Positions 12,227 to 20,520 are shown, counted from the stretch's first letter. The stretch: 64,000 nucleotides of DNA from Streptomyces sp. NBC_00414 (GCF_036038375.1 NZ_CP107935.1:2542001-2606000), one strand, 5' to 3'. Notes: generated by a model not told the origin, from the sequence alone. Made by a program: numbers and translations.

Positions 12227-12583
12227 ATGCGCAGGATCGCCAGGGCCGCGGCAGCCGTGTCACTCGCAGTCGGTGTACTGACCACCGTCGGCTCGACCAC
12301 CGCCAGCGCCGCCACGGAGCACGGGTGTCAGGACGGGTACGTCTGCATCTACCCGGGCGCCGGATGGAACAACGATCAGCCGTCGCACGTCTACTACGAC
12401 TACGGGTCCTACAACCTGAGCGGCATGTTCGGCACGTACCGCATCTTCAACAACCAGACCGGTGAGGCGACCATGAGCACCTGCACCGGTTACAACGGCA
12501 CGGGCTGCGAGGGGAACCTGCCGAGCGGCTGGTTCATCGACAAGAACATGACGCCGATCAACTCGATCACGCTCCAGCCGTAG
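12227..12583 (+). CDS. Small secreted protein, peptidase inhibitor I36-like
   Basis: A 118-residue exported protein. A signal peptide (Arg-Arg, hydrophobic core, TASA-A) ends near residue 29. The mature part has a Cys pair around DGYVCIYPGAGW and further Cys in STCTGYNGTGC, giving four Cys. This matches the I36/SMI-type beta-gamma-crystallin-like inhibitor family, whose founding member inhibits a Streptomyces metalloproteinase. GAGGGGA lies 6 bases before the ATG. Its target is unknown; the cutinase is not a peptidase. A hairpin terminator follows it. Confidence 0.85.
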   Translation: MRRIARAAAAVSLAVGVLTTVGSTTASAATEHGCQDGYVCIYPGAGWNNDQPSHVYYDYGSYNLSGMFGTYRIFNNQTGEATMSTCTGYNGTGCEGNLPSGWFIDKNMTPINSITLQP

Positions 12584-12629
12584 GTCTCGTGTCATAGGAC
12601 CTGTACCGCGTCACGCGGGAACCACGGGT

Positions 12630-12653
12630 CGGGCCTCCACGGGGGAAGGCCCG
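12630..12653. terminator. Hairpin terminator between convergent I36 and AraC genes
   Basis: CGGGCCT pairs with AGGCCCG across a 10-base loop; arms extend with flanking G/C. It sits between two convergent stop codons and could serve both. Confidence 0.6.
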
Positions 12654-12682
12654 GCCCGCTCCGCGCTCCCGCTGTGCCGTCG

Positions 12683-13630
12683 TCACCTGTCCAGGCGCAG
12701 GTCGCGGGCCGTTCGGCCGTAGTGCGACTTGAGGCCGCGGGCCAGGTGGCGCGGGTCGTGGATGCCCCAGCGGGCGGCCACGGCGGCCGTCGTGCGGCTG
12801 TCATGGGCCGGGTCGAGGAGGTCGCGCCGTACGCGGCCGAGGCGTTCGGCGCGCAGCCAGGTCGCGAACGGGGTCCCGGAGCGGCCGAACAGCCGGTGGA
12901 GCTGACGGGCGGAGATGCCGTGGGCCGCCGCGACCGACTCGACGCACAGGGACGGGTCGGAGATGTTCGCCAGGGCGTAGACGCGGATGCGGTCGGCCAG
13001 TTCGGTGGCCGTGTCCGCCCGGCCCGCCTCCGTCTCGGTGAAGGCGGCGATCAGGAGCGACACCAGGGCGTCGCCCACATGCGCCTGCGCGGGACCGGCC
13101 AGTTCGTCGAGGTGGGTGCCGAGTCCCCGCAGAAACCCGGAGAACACGGCCTGCGCCCCGGTGCCGGCGGGCAGCCGGCGGGCCGCGCGACCGGCCACCA
13201 CCCCTGCGTGCGGCCCCAGTTCGGTGCGCGAGACGCCGACGGCCAGCACGTCACACCCGTCGGGGACGGCCATGCGATACGGGCGTGTCATGTCGAGGAC
13301 CACTAAGTCACCCCGGTAGGCCCGGGACCGGCTGCCGTCCTGATCCACCTCAGCAGGGACGGCCGACCCGTGCAGGGTGATCTTCAGCAGTTCGGGATCC
13401 GTGGACGAGATGGCCCGGGTCGACCGCCGGACCAGATGCGCCGAGCCCCGGACCCGCGCCACCGCGGCACGGCCGACCGCCGCCGCGTCGATGTCGGCCC
13501 GGAACGCGCTCCCGTGCCCCTCGGCATCCGAGGCCGCAGCCGTCACGGCCAGCGGAGCGAGGACCGTCGACGCGGCGGTCTGCAACTCCCCGACACTGGC
13601 CTGGTGTACGTGTAAAGCGCCACCGTTCAT
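12683..13630 (-). CDS. AraC-family transcriptional regulator with in-frame TTA codon
   Basis: A 315-residue regulator. The N-terminal half is an AraC-binding-like cupin (res 1-190). The C-terminal half is an HTH_18 domain beginning near IRVYALANISDPSLCVESVA, with ISARQLHRLF and the final PRHLARGLKSHYGRTARDLR. It contains a TTA leucine codon at residue 109 (forward bases 13304-13306), in the D-L-V-V segment of the sensor domain, so translation should depend on the bldA tRNA in Streptomyces. It is convergent with the I36 gene. The 228 bases upstream (13631-13858) hold no gene that I can see. Target and ligand are unknown. Confidence 0.93.
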   Translation of the reverse strand: MNGGALHVHQASVGELQTAASTVLAPLAVTAAASDAEGHGSAFRADIDAAAVGRAAVARVRGSAHLVRRSTRAISSTDPELLKITLHGSAVPAEVDQDGSRSRAYRGDLVVLDMTRPYRMAVPDGCDVLAVGVSRTELGPHAGVVAGRAARRLPAGTGAQAVFSGFLRGLGTHLDELAGPAQAHVGDALVSLLIAAFTETEAGRADTATELADRIRVYALANISDPSLCVESVAAAHGISARQLHRLFGRSGTPFATWLRAERLGRVRRDLLDPAHDSRTTAAVAARWGIHDPRHLARGLKSHYGRTARDLRLDR

Positions 13631-13858
13631 GGGGCCGCTCCCTGCTCGCCGGGCATCTGACCGGTATACCGATCGCTGTGCCCGTCAGTCACCCGCTCTC
13701 CCGGGGCGCGAAGAGGCGACGGCTCCGGCAGGCAATGGAGACTTCGCACGCCCCCTCCCCCCTACCTTCTTCTGGGGGGGAGCGACGTCGGCTGGAACCC
13801 TCACCACAGTTCCAGCCGACTGCTCCTCACCGGGCCCGGCTGCCCATCCCCCGGGCCG

Positions 13859-14908
13859 TTACAGGTCCGCGATGGTTCCCCCGAGGCTGGCGTGCTGCAT
13901 CCAGGGGCCTCCGGGGGTGAACTCGGCTGTGTGCCATACGGTGTTGTCGGCGCCGCGGTAGAAGACTTCCAGACGGCCGTCGGCGTTACGGGCGGCGGTC
14001 GGGCCGGAGATGTCGAGGCTGCCGGTGTCGTGGCGGAAAGGCGCCCAGGCGCCGTTGACCACCTTGTAGTGGTTGATGTGGGTGGCGTGGGAGCGGGCGA
14101 AGACCTCGATCTGGTTGTTGGAGTTGAGGACGGCGGCCGGGTGGTGGCTGAGCGGATCGCTCGCGCTGGAGACCTGCTGCCAGCTGCCCCAGCTGCCGTT
14201 GGGGCTGAGCTGGGGCAGGTGCCACAGGGCTCCGTCGGCCCCGATGGTGAAGACGTGGATGGTGCCGTCACCGCCCAGGATGGGTGTGGGGTCACTGTGG
14301 AGGATGCCACCCCGGTCCACCCAGCCCCCGTAACCGCCTCCCGGGCTGCTCTGGGCGTTCTCGTAGAGGTGGTTGTCACCGCCACGAGTGAAGATCACCA
14401 GGCGGCCGTCCTCGGCCTGGATGAGGGAGGGGTCACCGATGGTGCCGCCGCCCGGCGTGGGCCAGCGGCCCTGTTCGCTGGTCCAGGTCCCCGACGGTGC
14501 GCCCTGCTGGTAGGTGACCGCGACCTGCCGGTTGGTGTCGGCGACGGCGACCTCCATGCGGTCGTCGGCGTTACGGAAGACCGCGGGCTCGCTGGTGATC
14601 TTTCCGTTGAGGGTCTTCCAGATCCAGTCGCCCGTGCCGCCGTTGGGTTTGGTCTGGTAGTCGCACCACAGGGAGTTGTCGGCGCCGCGGGCGAAGACCT
14701 CCAGGCGGCCCTTGTCGGAGGCGGGGAAGACGACCGGGTTGGTGGTGATGATGCCGCCCAGGTTGACCCAGTTGACGGCCGCCGGCCAGACGCCGGGCGA
14801 GGTCTGGGTGAGATTGTGCAGGGCGTTGTCCATGCCGCGGGCGAAGATGGCCAGCCGCCCGTCGGCGGCCTGGGCCACACGGTGCCCACCGGAGTACAGA
14901 AGTCCCAT
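13859..14908 (-). CDS. Seven-repeat beta-propeller lectin (PLL/tectonin-like), no signal peptide
   Basis: A 349-residue protein built almost entirely of about seven repeats of roughly 49 residues. Recurrent features are DGRLxxFARGxDNxL, a W or Y, then PGGxW..W..LGG.I. This pattern matches the PLL-type fucose-binding seven-bladed propellers and related tectonin-like lectins. Aromatic and Arg residues between blades would form sugar sites. The protein begins MGLLYSGG with no signal peptide, so it is cytoplasmic or leaves by another route. AAGGAG lies about 9 bases before the ATG. The 237 bases upstream (14909-15145) contain its likely promoter and no gene. The sugar is not known. Confidence 0.85.
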   Translation of the reverse strand: MGLLYSGGHRVAQAADGRLAIFARGMDNALHNLTQTSPGVWPAAVNWVNLGGIITTNPVVFPASDKGRLEVFARGADNSLWCDYQTKPNGGTGDWIWKTLNGKITSEPAVFRNADDRMEVAVADTNRQVAVTYQQGAPSGTWTSEQGRWPTPGGGTIGDPSLIQAEDGRLVIFTRGGDNHLYENAQSSPGGGYGGWVDRGGILHSDPTPILGGDGTIHVFTIGADGALWHLPQLSPNGSWGSWQQVSSASDPLSHHPAAVLNSNNQIEVFARSHATHINHYKVVNGAWAPFRHDTGSLDISGPTAARNADGRLEVFYRGADNTVWHTAEFTPGGPWMQHASLGGTIADL

Positions 14909-15145
14909 GGTCGATGTCTCCTTGCAGGCGATGAGTGATGGCGGGGGGTGCCGCAGGTGCGGATCGGTCGATCCACAACATCGCGGTCACAGAACGAAGT
15001 TATCCGGGCACCTACAGTGACGAAAGAGGTGCGCGGAGTATCCGCCCGAACGAATCACCACCCCCGCCTCAAACCTGCCAGCAGGGGCTTGAGCTGCGGA
15101 AAGTGCTCCACGGCGCGCACCGGCGCAAGCGGCGGATGCGGGTTG

Positions 15146-15601
15146 TCAGCGGCCCGGCACCCGGACCTCCGCCCACACCGTCTTGTACGTTCCGCCCGTA
15201 CAGAGGGTCGCCCCCCACCGCTCGGCCAGCGCGTCGACGAGCAGCAGTCCGCGACCGCCCTCGTCGTCCTCACCGGGGCCAGGCAACTCCCGTAGCACGG
15301 GCCGTCGTTCGGGGAGCGCGTCGGCCACCTCCACCCGTACGACGTCCTCGCCGGACCGCATGACCAGCCGTACGCGGAAGTCTCGGCCCTTGACCCGCCC
15401 GTGCGTCACCGCGTTGGCCGCCAGCTCGGCGACGACCAGGGTGACGGACTCGCTCGCCTCGCTGTCGTACACGTACCCCCACACGTCCATCCGGTTCGCG
15501 ACCAGCCGCCGGGCGAGCCGGGCCCCTCGCGGGGTGCAGCTGAAGAGCTGGGTGAACGTACGTACGGTGACGGGGACTTGGACCCCGATGTGTCCTTGCA
15601 T
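15146..15601 (-). CDS. Anti-sigma-factor-like ATP-binding protein (HATPase_c_2)
   Basis: A 151-residue GHKL-fold protein resembling SpoIIAB/RsbW. Key boxes are the N-box VVAELAANAVTHG, and DALPERRPVL then GGRGLLLVDALAERWG (G boxes). I chose the ATG giving MQGHIGVQ; an in-frame GTG 45 bases upstream is possible. Such stand-alone ATPases commonly neighbour WhiJ-like regulators and DUF397 proteins in Streptomyces, and that is the arrangement here: it is divergent from such a pair across a short intergenic region with two inverted repeats. Partner sigma factor or anti-sigma antagonist unknown. Confidence 0.88.
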   Translation of the reverse strand: MQGHIGVQVPVTVRTFTQLFSCTPRGARLARRLVANRMDVWGYVYDSEASESVTLVVAELAANAVTHGRVKGRDFRVRLVMRSGEDVVRVEVADALPERRPVLRELPGPGEDDEGGRGLLLVDALAERWGATLCTGGTYKTVWAEVRVPGR

Positions 15602-15644
15602 GGGCCAAAGGTCCAGGGTGGCCGGGCGGCCGACCAGCACCGAC

Positions 15645-15694
15645 ACTCGTACGCCGCACTCCGTACGAGTTCACTCCGTGGACAGTCGGAGTGA
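15645..15694. promoter_or_regulatory. Two abutting perfect inverted repeats, probable operators of the WhiJ-like set
   Basis: ACTCGTACG (15645-15653) pairs perfectly with CGTACGAGT (15662-15670) across 8 bases. Directly next to it TCACTCCG (15671-15678) pairs perfectly with CGGAGTGA (15687-15694), again across 8 bases. The element CACTCCGT also occurs twice as a direct repeat. The pair lies between the divergent ATPase gene and the DUF5753 gene, where an autoregulatory operator is expected. Confidence 0.75.
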
Positions 15695-15714
15695 CTTTCC
15701 GTGACCATGAGTTC

Positions 15715-16422
15715 ATGACCAACAGCACGGCGAACGAGCAGGGGAGACGGCTGCCGCCGAGGGTGTATGTCGAGCGCGCGGAGGAGGTGTTGGACGCGTT
15801 CGGAGTGCTTCGGGCGGCGGCGAAGTACGCGACGCGGCAGCCGGGTCTGGCGTCCTGGTTCCGCAAATGGGCGGACCTGGAGGGGCAAGCGATCACTCTG
15901 TGCACGTACGAATGCCGGGTGATTCCGGGTCTGTTGCAGACGGAGGCGTACGCACGCGCGGTGATCTGGAGCGTGCCGCTCCGACCGACCGATGAGCAGG
16001 TCGAGCAGCGGGTGGCCGCGCGCTTCGCACGGCAAGAGCTGCTCAGCACGAGCCCGGAGCGGCCTACCGCATTCAACTTCATCATCGAACAGGCCGTCCT
16101 GGAACGACACACGGGCGGCGAGGACGTGACGCGCGAACTGATCGACCACCTGCTCGACGTGAACGAGCGGCACTGGAACGTCGAGATCCAGCTGATGCCA
16201 CTCCGGCAACCCGTGCACGCGGGGCTCGACGGACCGATGCGCTTGCTGGAAACCCCTGAGCACGAATGGTTCGCGTACGCGGAAGGCCAGAAGACCGGCC
16301 ACTTGATCAGCGACCGTCAAGCCATCAGCGTGCTCCAGCAGCGTTATGCCAAGATGCGCTCACAGGCACTCACCCCAGAGGACACGGTGAGCCTGCTCCA
16401 GCAGATGCGAGGGGCGCTATGA
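15715..16422 (+). CDS. WhiJ-like DUF5753 protein lacking its N-terminal helix-turn-helix
   Basis: A 235-residue protein. The region from about residue 45 to the end is the DUF5753 sensor domain (DLEGQAITLCTYECRVIPGL, LQTEAYARA, PEHEWFAYAEGQ). Normal family members are about 280-290 residues and begin with an XRE helix-turn-helix that leads into an E-x-GRRLPP linker. Here the start MTNSTANE passes straight into QGRRLPPRVYVERAEEVLD. So the protein appears to keep its first residues and linker but lacks about 45-50 residues of DNA-binding domain. No other ATG or GTG upstream in frame restores it. It could act as a partner or titrator of paralogous regulators. It overlaps the DUF397 gene by 4 bases. 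Confidence 0.85.
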   Translation: MTNSTANEQGRRLPPRVYVERAEEVLDAFGVLRAAAKYATRQPGLASWFRKWADLEGQAITLCTYECRVIPGLLQTEAYARAVIWSVPLRPTDEQVEQRVAARFARQELLSTSPERPTAFNFIIEQAVLERHTGGEDVTRELIDHLLDVNERHWNVEIQLMPLRQPVHAGLDGPMRLLETPEHEWFAYAEGQKTGHLISDRQAISVLQQRYAKMRSQALTPEDTVSLLQQMRGAL

Positions 16423-16622
16423 ACAACAACACGACCGAACTCACCTGGTTCAAGAGCAGTTACAGCGGCTCGGAGGGCGATGACTGCGTCGAAGTTGCCG
16501 CCTGCCCCGCCACCATCCACGTCCGTGACTCCAAGAACACCCGCGGGCCTCAGCTCACCCTCTCCCCCAGCGCCTGGGCGGGATTCATCCTCGACCTCAG
16601 TGGTCCGCGCAGCACGGCGTAG
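16419..16622 (+). CDS. DUF397 small protein, WhiJ-like partner
   Basis: A 67-residue DUF397 protein: LTWFKSSYSGSEGDDCVEVA followed by IHVRDSKNTRGPQLTLSP and AWAGFILDL are the family signatures. Its ATG overlaps the upstream stop in an ATGA arrangement, so the two are coupled. DUF397 proteins act with WhiJ-like regulators, probably by binding them. The 3' end runs 26 bases into the convergent gene ending at 16597. Confidence 0.93.
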   Translation: MNNNTTELTWFKSSYSGSEGDDCVEVAACPATIHVRDSKNTRGPQLTLSPSAWAGFILDLSGPRSTA

Positions 16623-17103
16623 GGTCCGGGACCTCGAACGGGACCAGTACCCCGCCCGCGGCCGGTTGCAGCGTCAGGACCAGCTCACCGTCCTGCCACT
16701 GCGGCCGTACGTGGTCCCGGGTCACCACCCGCTGCGAAGGCGGCGGCTCGCCGGGGGCACCCAACACCACCACCCTGCCGATCGCGGAGCGAGCCAGCAG
16801 CTCCGCGACCGTCAGCGTGCCGGTCAGGTCGGCCGAGCCGGGGTAGACGACGGCCCGGCCCACCTCGTCGGGTGCGCCGGCCGTCACCTCGTAACCCTTC
16901 GCCGCAAGGCGTCGCGCGGTGTCCGCGGACGCCGTGGCGAACGACAGCACCACCCGAGGCCGCTCCCCGCGTACCAGGTGCGTGCAGCCGAACGTGCCCT
17001 CAGGGGGAGCGAGTTCGGCTGCCAGCTCCAGCAGCAGGTGGTCGGCCGCGCGCAGCTCGGGTACGTCGGCGTCGACCGTCGTCACGTAGGGCGGACGGGT
17101 CAC
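16597..17103 (-). CDS. Conserved hypothetical protein coupled to the PHP hydrolase
   Basis: A 168-residue protein that I do not recognise. A GTG start overlaps the stop of the PHP gene (GTGA), which fixes the start and shows coupling. It has mixed alpha/beta character with ERPRVVLSFATASADTARRL and IGRVVVLGAPGEPPPSQRVV, which could be a small Rossmann-like domain, and no signal peptide or membrane helix. The short C-terminus has CC near the end (PTPCCADH). Because the PHP enzyme is probably exported, this partner may act on a product inside the cell or help assembly. The function is open. Confidence 0.7.
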   Translation of the reverse strand: MTRPPYVTTVDADVPELRAADHLLLELAAELAPPEGTFGCTHLVRGERPRVVLSFATASADTARRLAAKGYEVTAGAPDEVGRAVVYPGSADLTGTLTVAELLARSAIGRVVVLGAPGEPPPSQRVVTRDHVRPQWQDGELVLTLQPAAGGVLVPFEVPDPTPCCADH

Positions 17104-18833
17104 GCGGGCAGGACCCAGACCGGGTTGGAGTAGAACCACAGGTCCTTCCACGGGTCCGCGTCGCCGACGACGTCGATCGCGGGACCGGCGGGGTCGACGG
17201 CCGCACCGCGCGCGCCGACGGCGGACCGGTTGCCGTCCGAGCCGCGCAGGCGCAGGTACAGCGGGCGGTCGACGCGGCCGAGGGAGTACGTGATCCGGAC
17301 CGTGCCGGTCGTCTTGTCGACCTCGTACGACTTGACGACCTTCGTGGTCGGCGCGACGAGGGTGTCCCTGTCGGCGGCGGGGCCGGTCACGTCACCCTGG
17401 ATGACGTCGACGCGGGCCAACTTCGGGATGAATCCTGCCCAGTTCGCGTCCTGGGCGGGCGCGATGTCGACGGTCAGCGTGACGTTCGTGCCCTTCTTGA
17501 CGTGCAGTGCGCCACCTAGGGTCGCCCAGCGGCTGCCCCCGGAGACCCGGACGTCGAGGCCGCTGATGAGCTGGCCGTGGTCGACCCAGACCCGTCCGGC
17601 GCGGATGCCGTCCATCACGGCGGCGTACGAGAAGTCCTCGGCGCCGACGTGGGTCCTGCTGTACTGGCCGGGCCAGTAGTCGCCCTGCGTGGTGTCGATC
17701 TGGCCGTTGTAGACGGGGTCGCCGTAGCGGCCGTCGGTGTTGAAGTCGCCGCCACCACGTGCGGCGGTGTCCGCGTACACCTGGTGGGAGTCGGAGTTGG
17801 CGCTGATCCACCAGGCCTTGCCCTCGGCGAGCAGGCTGTCCCACAGGCCGCCGACCGTGGACGTCATCCAGTCGAAGCCGCCCCAGGTGCGGTAGCTCTC
17901 CGGCGGGTAGCCGGGGAAGGAGTTGGCGCTCGGGTTGTTGTCGTAGATGCCACGCGCCCGGCCCATGCCGAGGGGGGCGGGGAGGCCGGCGGCCTGGTGG
18001 CCGGGGGCACCCTCGAAGCCGACGGCTATCTGGTGGCTCGCGGGGGTCGCGTCGCGCCAGGCGCGGATCTCGTGCGGGGAGTCGACACCGCGGCGCGCCG
18101 GGTGGTTGGCGAGCATCAGCGCGTCCTTGACCTTGCGGCGCTGGACCTGCTCGCCGAGGAACGCGATACCCGCGACGGCGAGCGCCTCGTTGGCGGGCGT
18201 CGAGTCGGAGGCGTTCTTCACGCTGCCGTCGTAGTCGTTCTCGAACTGCTTGAGGACGGAGACCTCGTTCTTGCCGGGGTGCACGAAGACCGTGCCGTGC
18301 TCGGCGCCCGGGATGTTCCATTCGAGGCCCTGGAAGACGAGGGTGTCCTCGTACGCGTCACGGGCTCTCTTGATGTCCGGGTTGACCTTGTCGACGCCGA
18401 TCTTGGCGTGCGCGGCGCTGCCGTGGTCCGTGATGACCAGCCAGTCCATGCCGTGCCTGGCACCCTGCCTGACCTGGTCGACGACGCGGTACTTGCCGTC
18501 GCTGCTGTACTGCGTGTGGATGTGGTGGTCGCCGGCCAGCCAGAGGAAGCCCTTGCCCTTGCGGCCACCGGAGGAGTTCCGGGCGCCGGTCGCGGTCTGC
18601 GCGGCGGCCGTTCCGCTCGCCGCCGCGCCGAACGCTCCCACAGTGGCCAGACCAGCGCCGAGCAGGCCCGCGCGACGGAGCATGGAACGGCGCGACTGCT
18701 GCTCGGGGGTCAGGGCCTCGTCGGGTACGGAGGTGTCGAAGGCGGCGGGGAGCGGGGCGCTGTCGTGCCCGTGGTCATGGTCGTGACCGTGGTGACGCCC
18801 GTGTCCGTGCCCGTGACTGTGTCCGTGCCCCAT
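17100..18833 (-). CDS. PHP-domain metallohydrolase with His-rich leader and twin-Arg-like signal
   Basis: A 577-residue protein. The first 25 residues are a run of Gly-His and Asp-His repeats. Then comes QQSRRSMLRRAGLLGAGLAT, a Tat-like signal ending near residue 85. The catalytic PHP part starts with LAGDHHIHTQYSSD, with LVITDHGSAAH and later metal-ligand His/Asp motifs (MLANHPARRG, SANSDSHQV). PHP enzymes are trinuclear metal phosphoesterases. GGAGG lies 5 bases before the ATG. I infer an exported, metal-loaded phosphoesterase; a polymerase/histidinol-phosphatase role is unlikely because of export. The gene downstream is coupled by overlap. Confidence 0.9.
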   Translation of the reverse strand: MGHGHSHGHGHGRHHGHDHDHGHDSAPLPAAFDTSVPDEALTPEQQSRRSMLRRAGLLGAGLATVGAFGAAASGTAAAQTATGARNSSGGRKGKGFLWLAGDHHIHTQYSSDGKYRVVDQVRQGARHGMDWLVITDHGSAAHAKIGVDKVNPDIKRARDAYEDTLVFQGLEWNIPGAEHGTVFVHPGKNEVSVLKQFENDYDGSVKNASDSTPANEALAVAGIAFLGEQVQRRKVKDALMLANHPARRGVDSPHEIRAWRDATPASHQIAVGFEGAPGHQAAGLPAPLGMGRARGIYDNNPSANSFPGYPPESYRTWGGFDWMTSTVGGLWDSLLAEGKAWWISANSDSHQVYADTAARGGGDFNTDGRYGDPVYNGQIDTTQGDYWPGQYSRTHVGAEDFSYAAVMDGIRAGRVWVDHGQLISGLDVRVSGGSRWATLGGALHVKKGTNVTLTVDIAPAQDANWAGFIPKLARVDVIQGDVTGPAADRDTLVAPTTKVVKSYEVDKTTGTVRITYSLGRVDRPLYLRLRGSDGNRSAVGARGAAVDPAGPAIDVVGDADPWKDLWFYSNPVWVLPA

Positions 18834-19095
18834 GTCGGCCTCCTGAGTCCGGCGCCGCAGGTGCGGTCGCGCGCTATGGAGACTCGATGTGAAACATGAA
18901 CGCCGGTCGACACGGGAGTGATCTGCGGGCGACTCCGGCACGGCAGCTCGCCTCTGTTCTCACAGTTTCCCCAACTACCCTTGTACGCCACACTAGTTGC
19001 CCTTGAGGCTCCCCCACGTCACACCAGCCCAGTTCCCGTACTTCTCGCACGTCCCCGCACTCCTCCCACGCTCCCTCCGACTGGAGGCACCCCCC

Positions 19096-20436
19096 ATGAG
19101 AAGACTCATCGGCACCCTGATGGCCGGCGCGCTGGCCGTCGCCGGGCTCAGCACCACCGCCACGGCCGCCGCCTCCCCCGCTCAAGCGGCTGCCGCGGCT
19201 CCCTCCTCCGGCACCTTCAACGTCCTCACGTACAACGTCGCGGGCCTCCCCGAGGGGCTCAGTTCCGGCAATCCGGAGGTGAACACCCCGCTGCTCGCGC
19301 CCCGGCTGGGCGCGTACGACATCGTGAACGTCCAGGAGGACTTCAATTACCACGCGGCGCTGTACGCGGGCGACAACCACCCGTACCGCACGGCGACCAG
19401 CGGCGGTGTGCCCTTCGGCGACGGCCTGAACACCCTCTCGGACCACACCTTCGAGGACTTCGAGCGGGTGGGCTGGAACAACTGCACCGGCACCAACTGC
19501 CTTACGCCCAAGGGATTTTCACTGGCCCGGGTCCGGCTCGCGGAGGGTGTCTTCGTCGACCTCTACAACGTGCACACGAACGCCGACGACACGGACGACG
19601 CCCTCGCCGCGCGGCGCGCCAACATCGAGCAGCTCTCGGACTTCGTCCAGGCCAACTCGGCGGGCAACGCGGTGATCGTCATGGGTGACACCAACACCCG
19701 GTACACCCGCTCGGGCGACAACATCCGTACCCTCGCGAGCGAGAACGGGCTGACCGACGCGTGGGTCCAGCTGGTCCGCGGCGGCAGCGCGCCCGCACAG
19801 GGCAGTGACGCGATCGTCTGCCCCACCACCGCGCCGACCAACTCCTGCGAGGTGGTGGACAAGATCCTCTACCGGGGCAGCAGCCTGGTGAACCTCTCCG
19901 CGACCCGTTACAACAACGAGTGGGCGAAGTTCCTGGACTCGGCCGGCGGCAACCTCTCCGACCACTTCCCGCACACCGTCGACTTCTCCTGGGCCCTGCC
20001 CGCGAAGCTCCGCGCGAGCGACTTCTTCGGCGGCCCGCACGGCACCGCCTTCAACGACGCGGACGACCTCACGGCCACGCCCTCGCCCCGCACGCTGACG
20101 CTCCGCGGTGGCTCCCGCCTGGACGCGGTGTCGCTCACGCTGGACGGCGGTACGTCTCTGGCCCACGGCGGGACGGGTGGTACGGCCGCCTCCCTCACCC
20201 TCGCCACCGGCGAACACCTCACCTCGGTGAAGCTCACACAGGGCCAGAAGGACGGCCGGACCCGGATCTTCTCGGCGGCCTTCACCACCGACAAGTCCCG
20301 TACGGTGTCGGCCGGTTCGGCCACGTCGGACGCCGTGACGTACACGGCTCCGGCCGGCTGGCAGATCGTCGGCTTCACGGGCCGAGCGGGCACGGAGGTC
20401 GACAAACTGGGGGTCCTGTACGCCCCCATCGGCTGA
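19096..20436 (+). CDS. Secreted endonuclease/exonuclease/phosphatase-family enzyme with C-terminal lectin-like domain
   Basis: A 446-residue exported protein with a signal peptide to about residue 35. An EEP (DNase I/sphingomyelinase) catalytic domain spans about 40-300: LTYNVAGLPEG, NVQEDF, YNVHTNADDT, VIVMGDTNTRYT, and GGNLSDHFPHTVDF with the catalytic His. Sequence style fits secreted neutral sphingomyelinase-like or nuclease enzymes. The last 130 residues repeat beta-strand patterns (LTLRGGSRLDAVSLTLDGG, GWQIVGFTGRAGTEVDKLGV) and look jacalin-like, so the enzyme may bind glycans. GGAGG precedes the ATG. It is divergent from the PHP gene. Substrate not determined. Confidence 0.9.
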   Translation: MRRLIGTLMAGALAVAGLSTTATAAASPAQAAAAAPSSGTFNVLTYNVAGLPEGLSSGNPEVNTPLLAPRLGAYDIVNVQEDFNYHAALYAGDNHPYRTATSGGVPFGDGLNTLSDHTFEDFERVGWNNCTGTNCLTPKGFSLARVRLAEGVFVDLYNVHTNADDTDDALAARRANIEQLSDFVQANSAGNAVIVMGDTNTRYTRSGDNIRTLASENGLTDAWVQLVRGGSAPAQGSDAIVCPTTAPTNSCEVVDKILYRGSSLVNLSATRYNNEWAKFLDSAGGNLSDHFPHTVDFSWALPAKLRASDFFGGPHGTAFNDADDLTATPSPRTLTLRGGSRLDAVSLTLDGGTSLAHGGTGGTAASLTLATGEHLTSVKLTQGQKDGRTRIFSAAFTTDKSRTVSAGSATSDAVTYTAPAGWQIVGFTGRAGTEVDKLGVLYAPIG

Positions 20437-20478
20437 GCCGGCTCGCCTGCGGGTCCGGCGGGGCGGGCCCAAAAGATC

Positions 20479-20520
20479 GCGCAGTTCCCCGCGCCCCTTC
20501 AGGGGCGCGGGGAACTGCGC
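20479..20520. terminator. Perfect 20-base-arm hairpin, streptomycete GGGGCGCGGGGAACTGCGC repeat
   Basis: Two 20-base arms (20479-20498 and 20501-20520) are exactly complementary with a 2-base loop. It lies 42 bases after the EEP stop and before the TetR gene. It likely ends transcription, and it belongs to a dispersed repeat family found elsewhere in the window. Confidence 0.85.
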
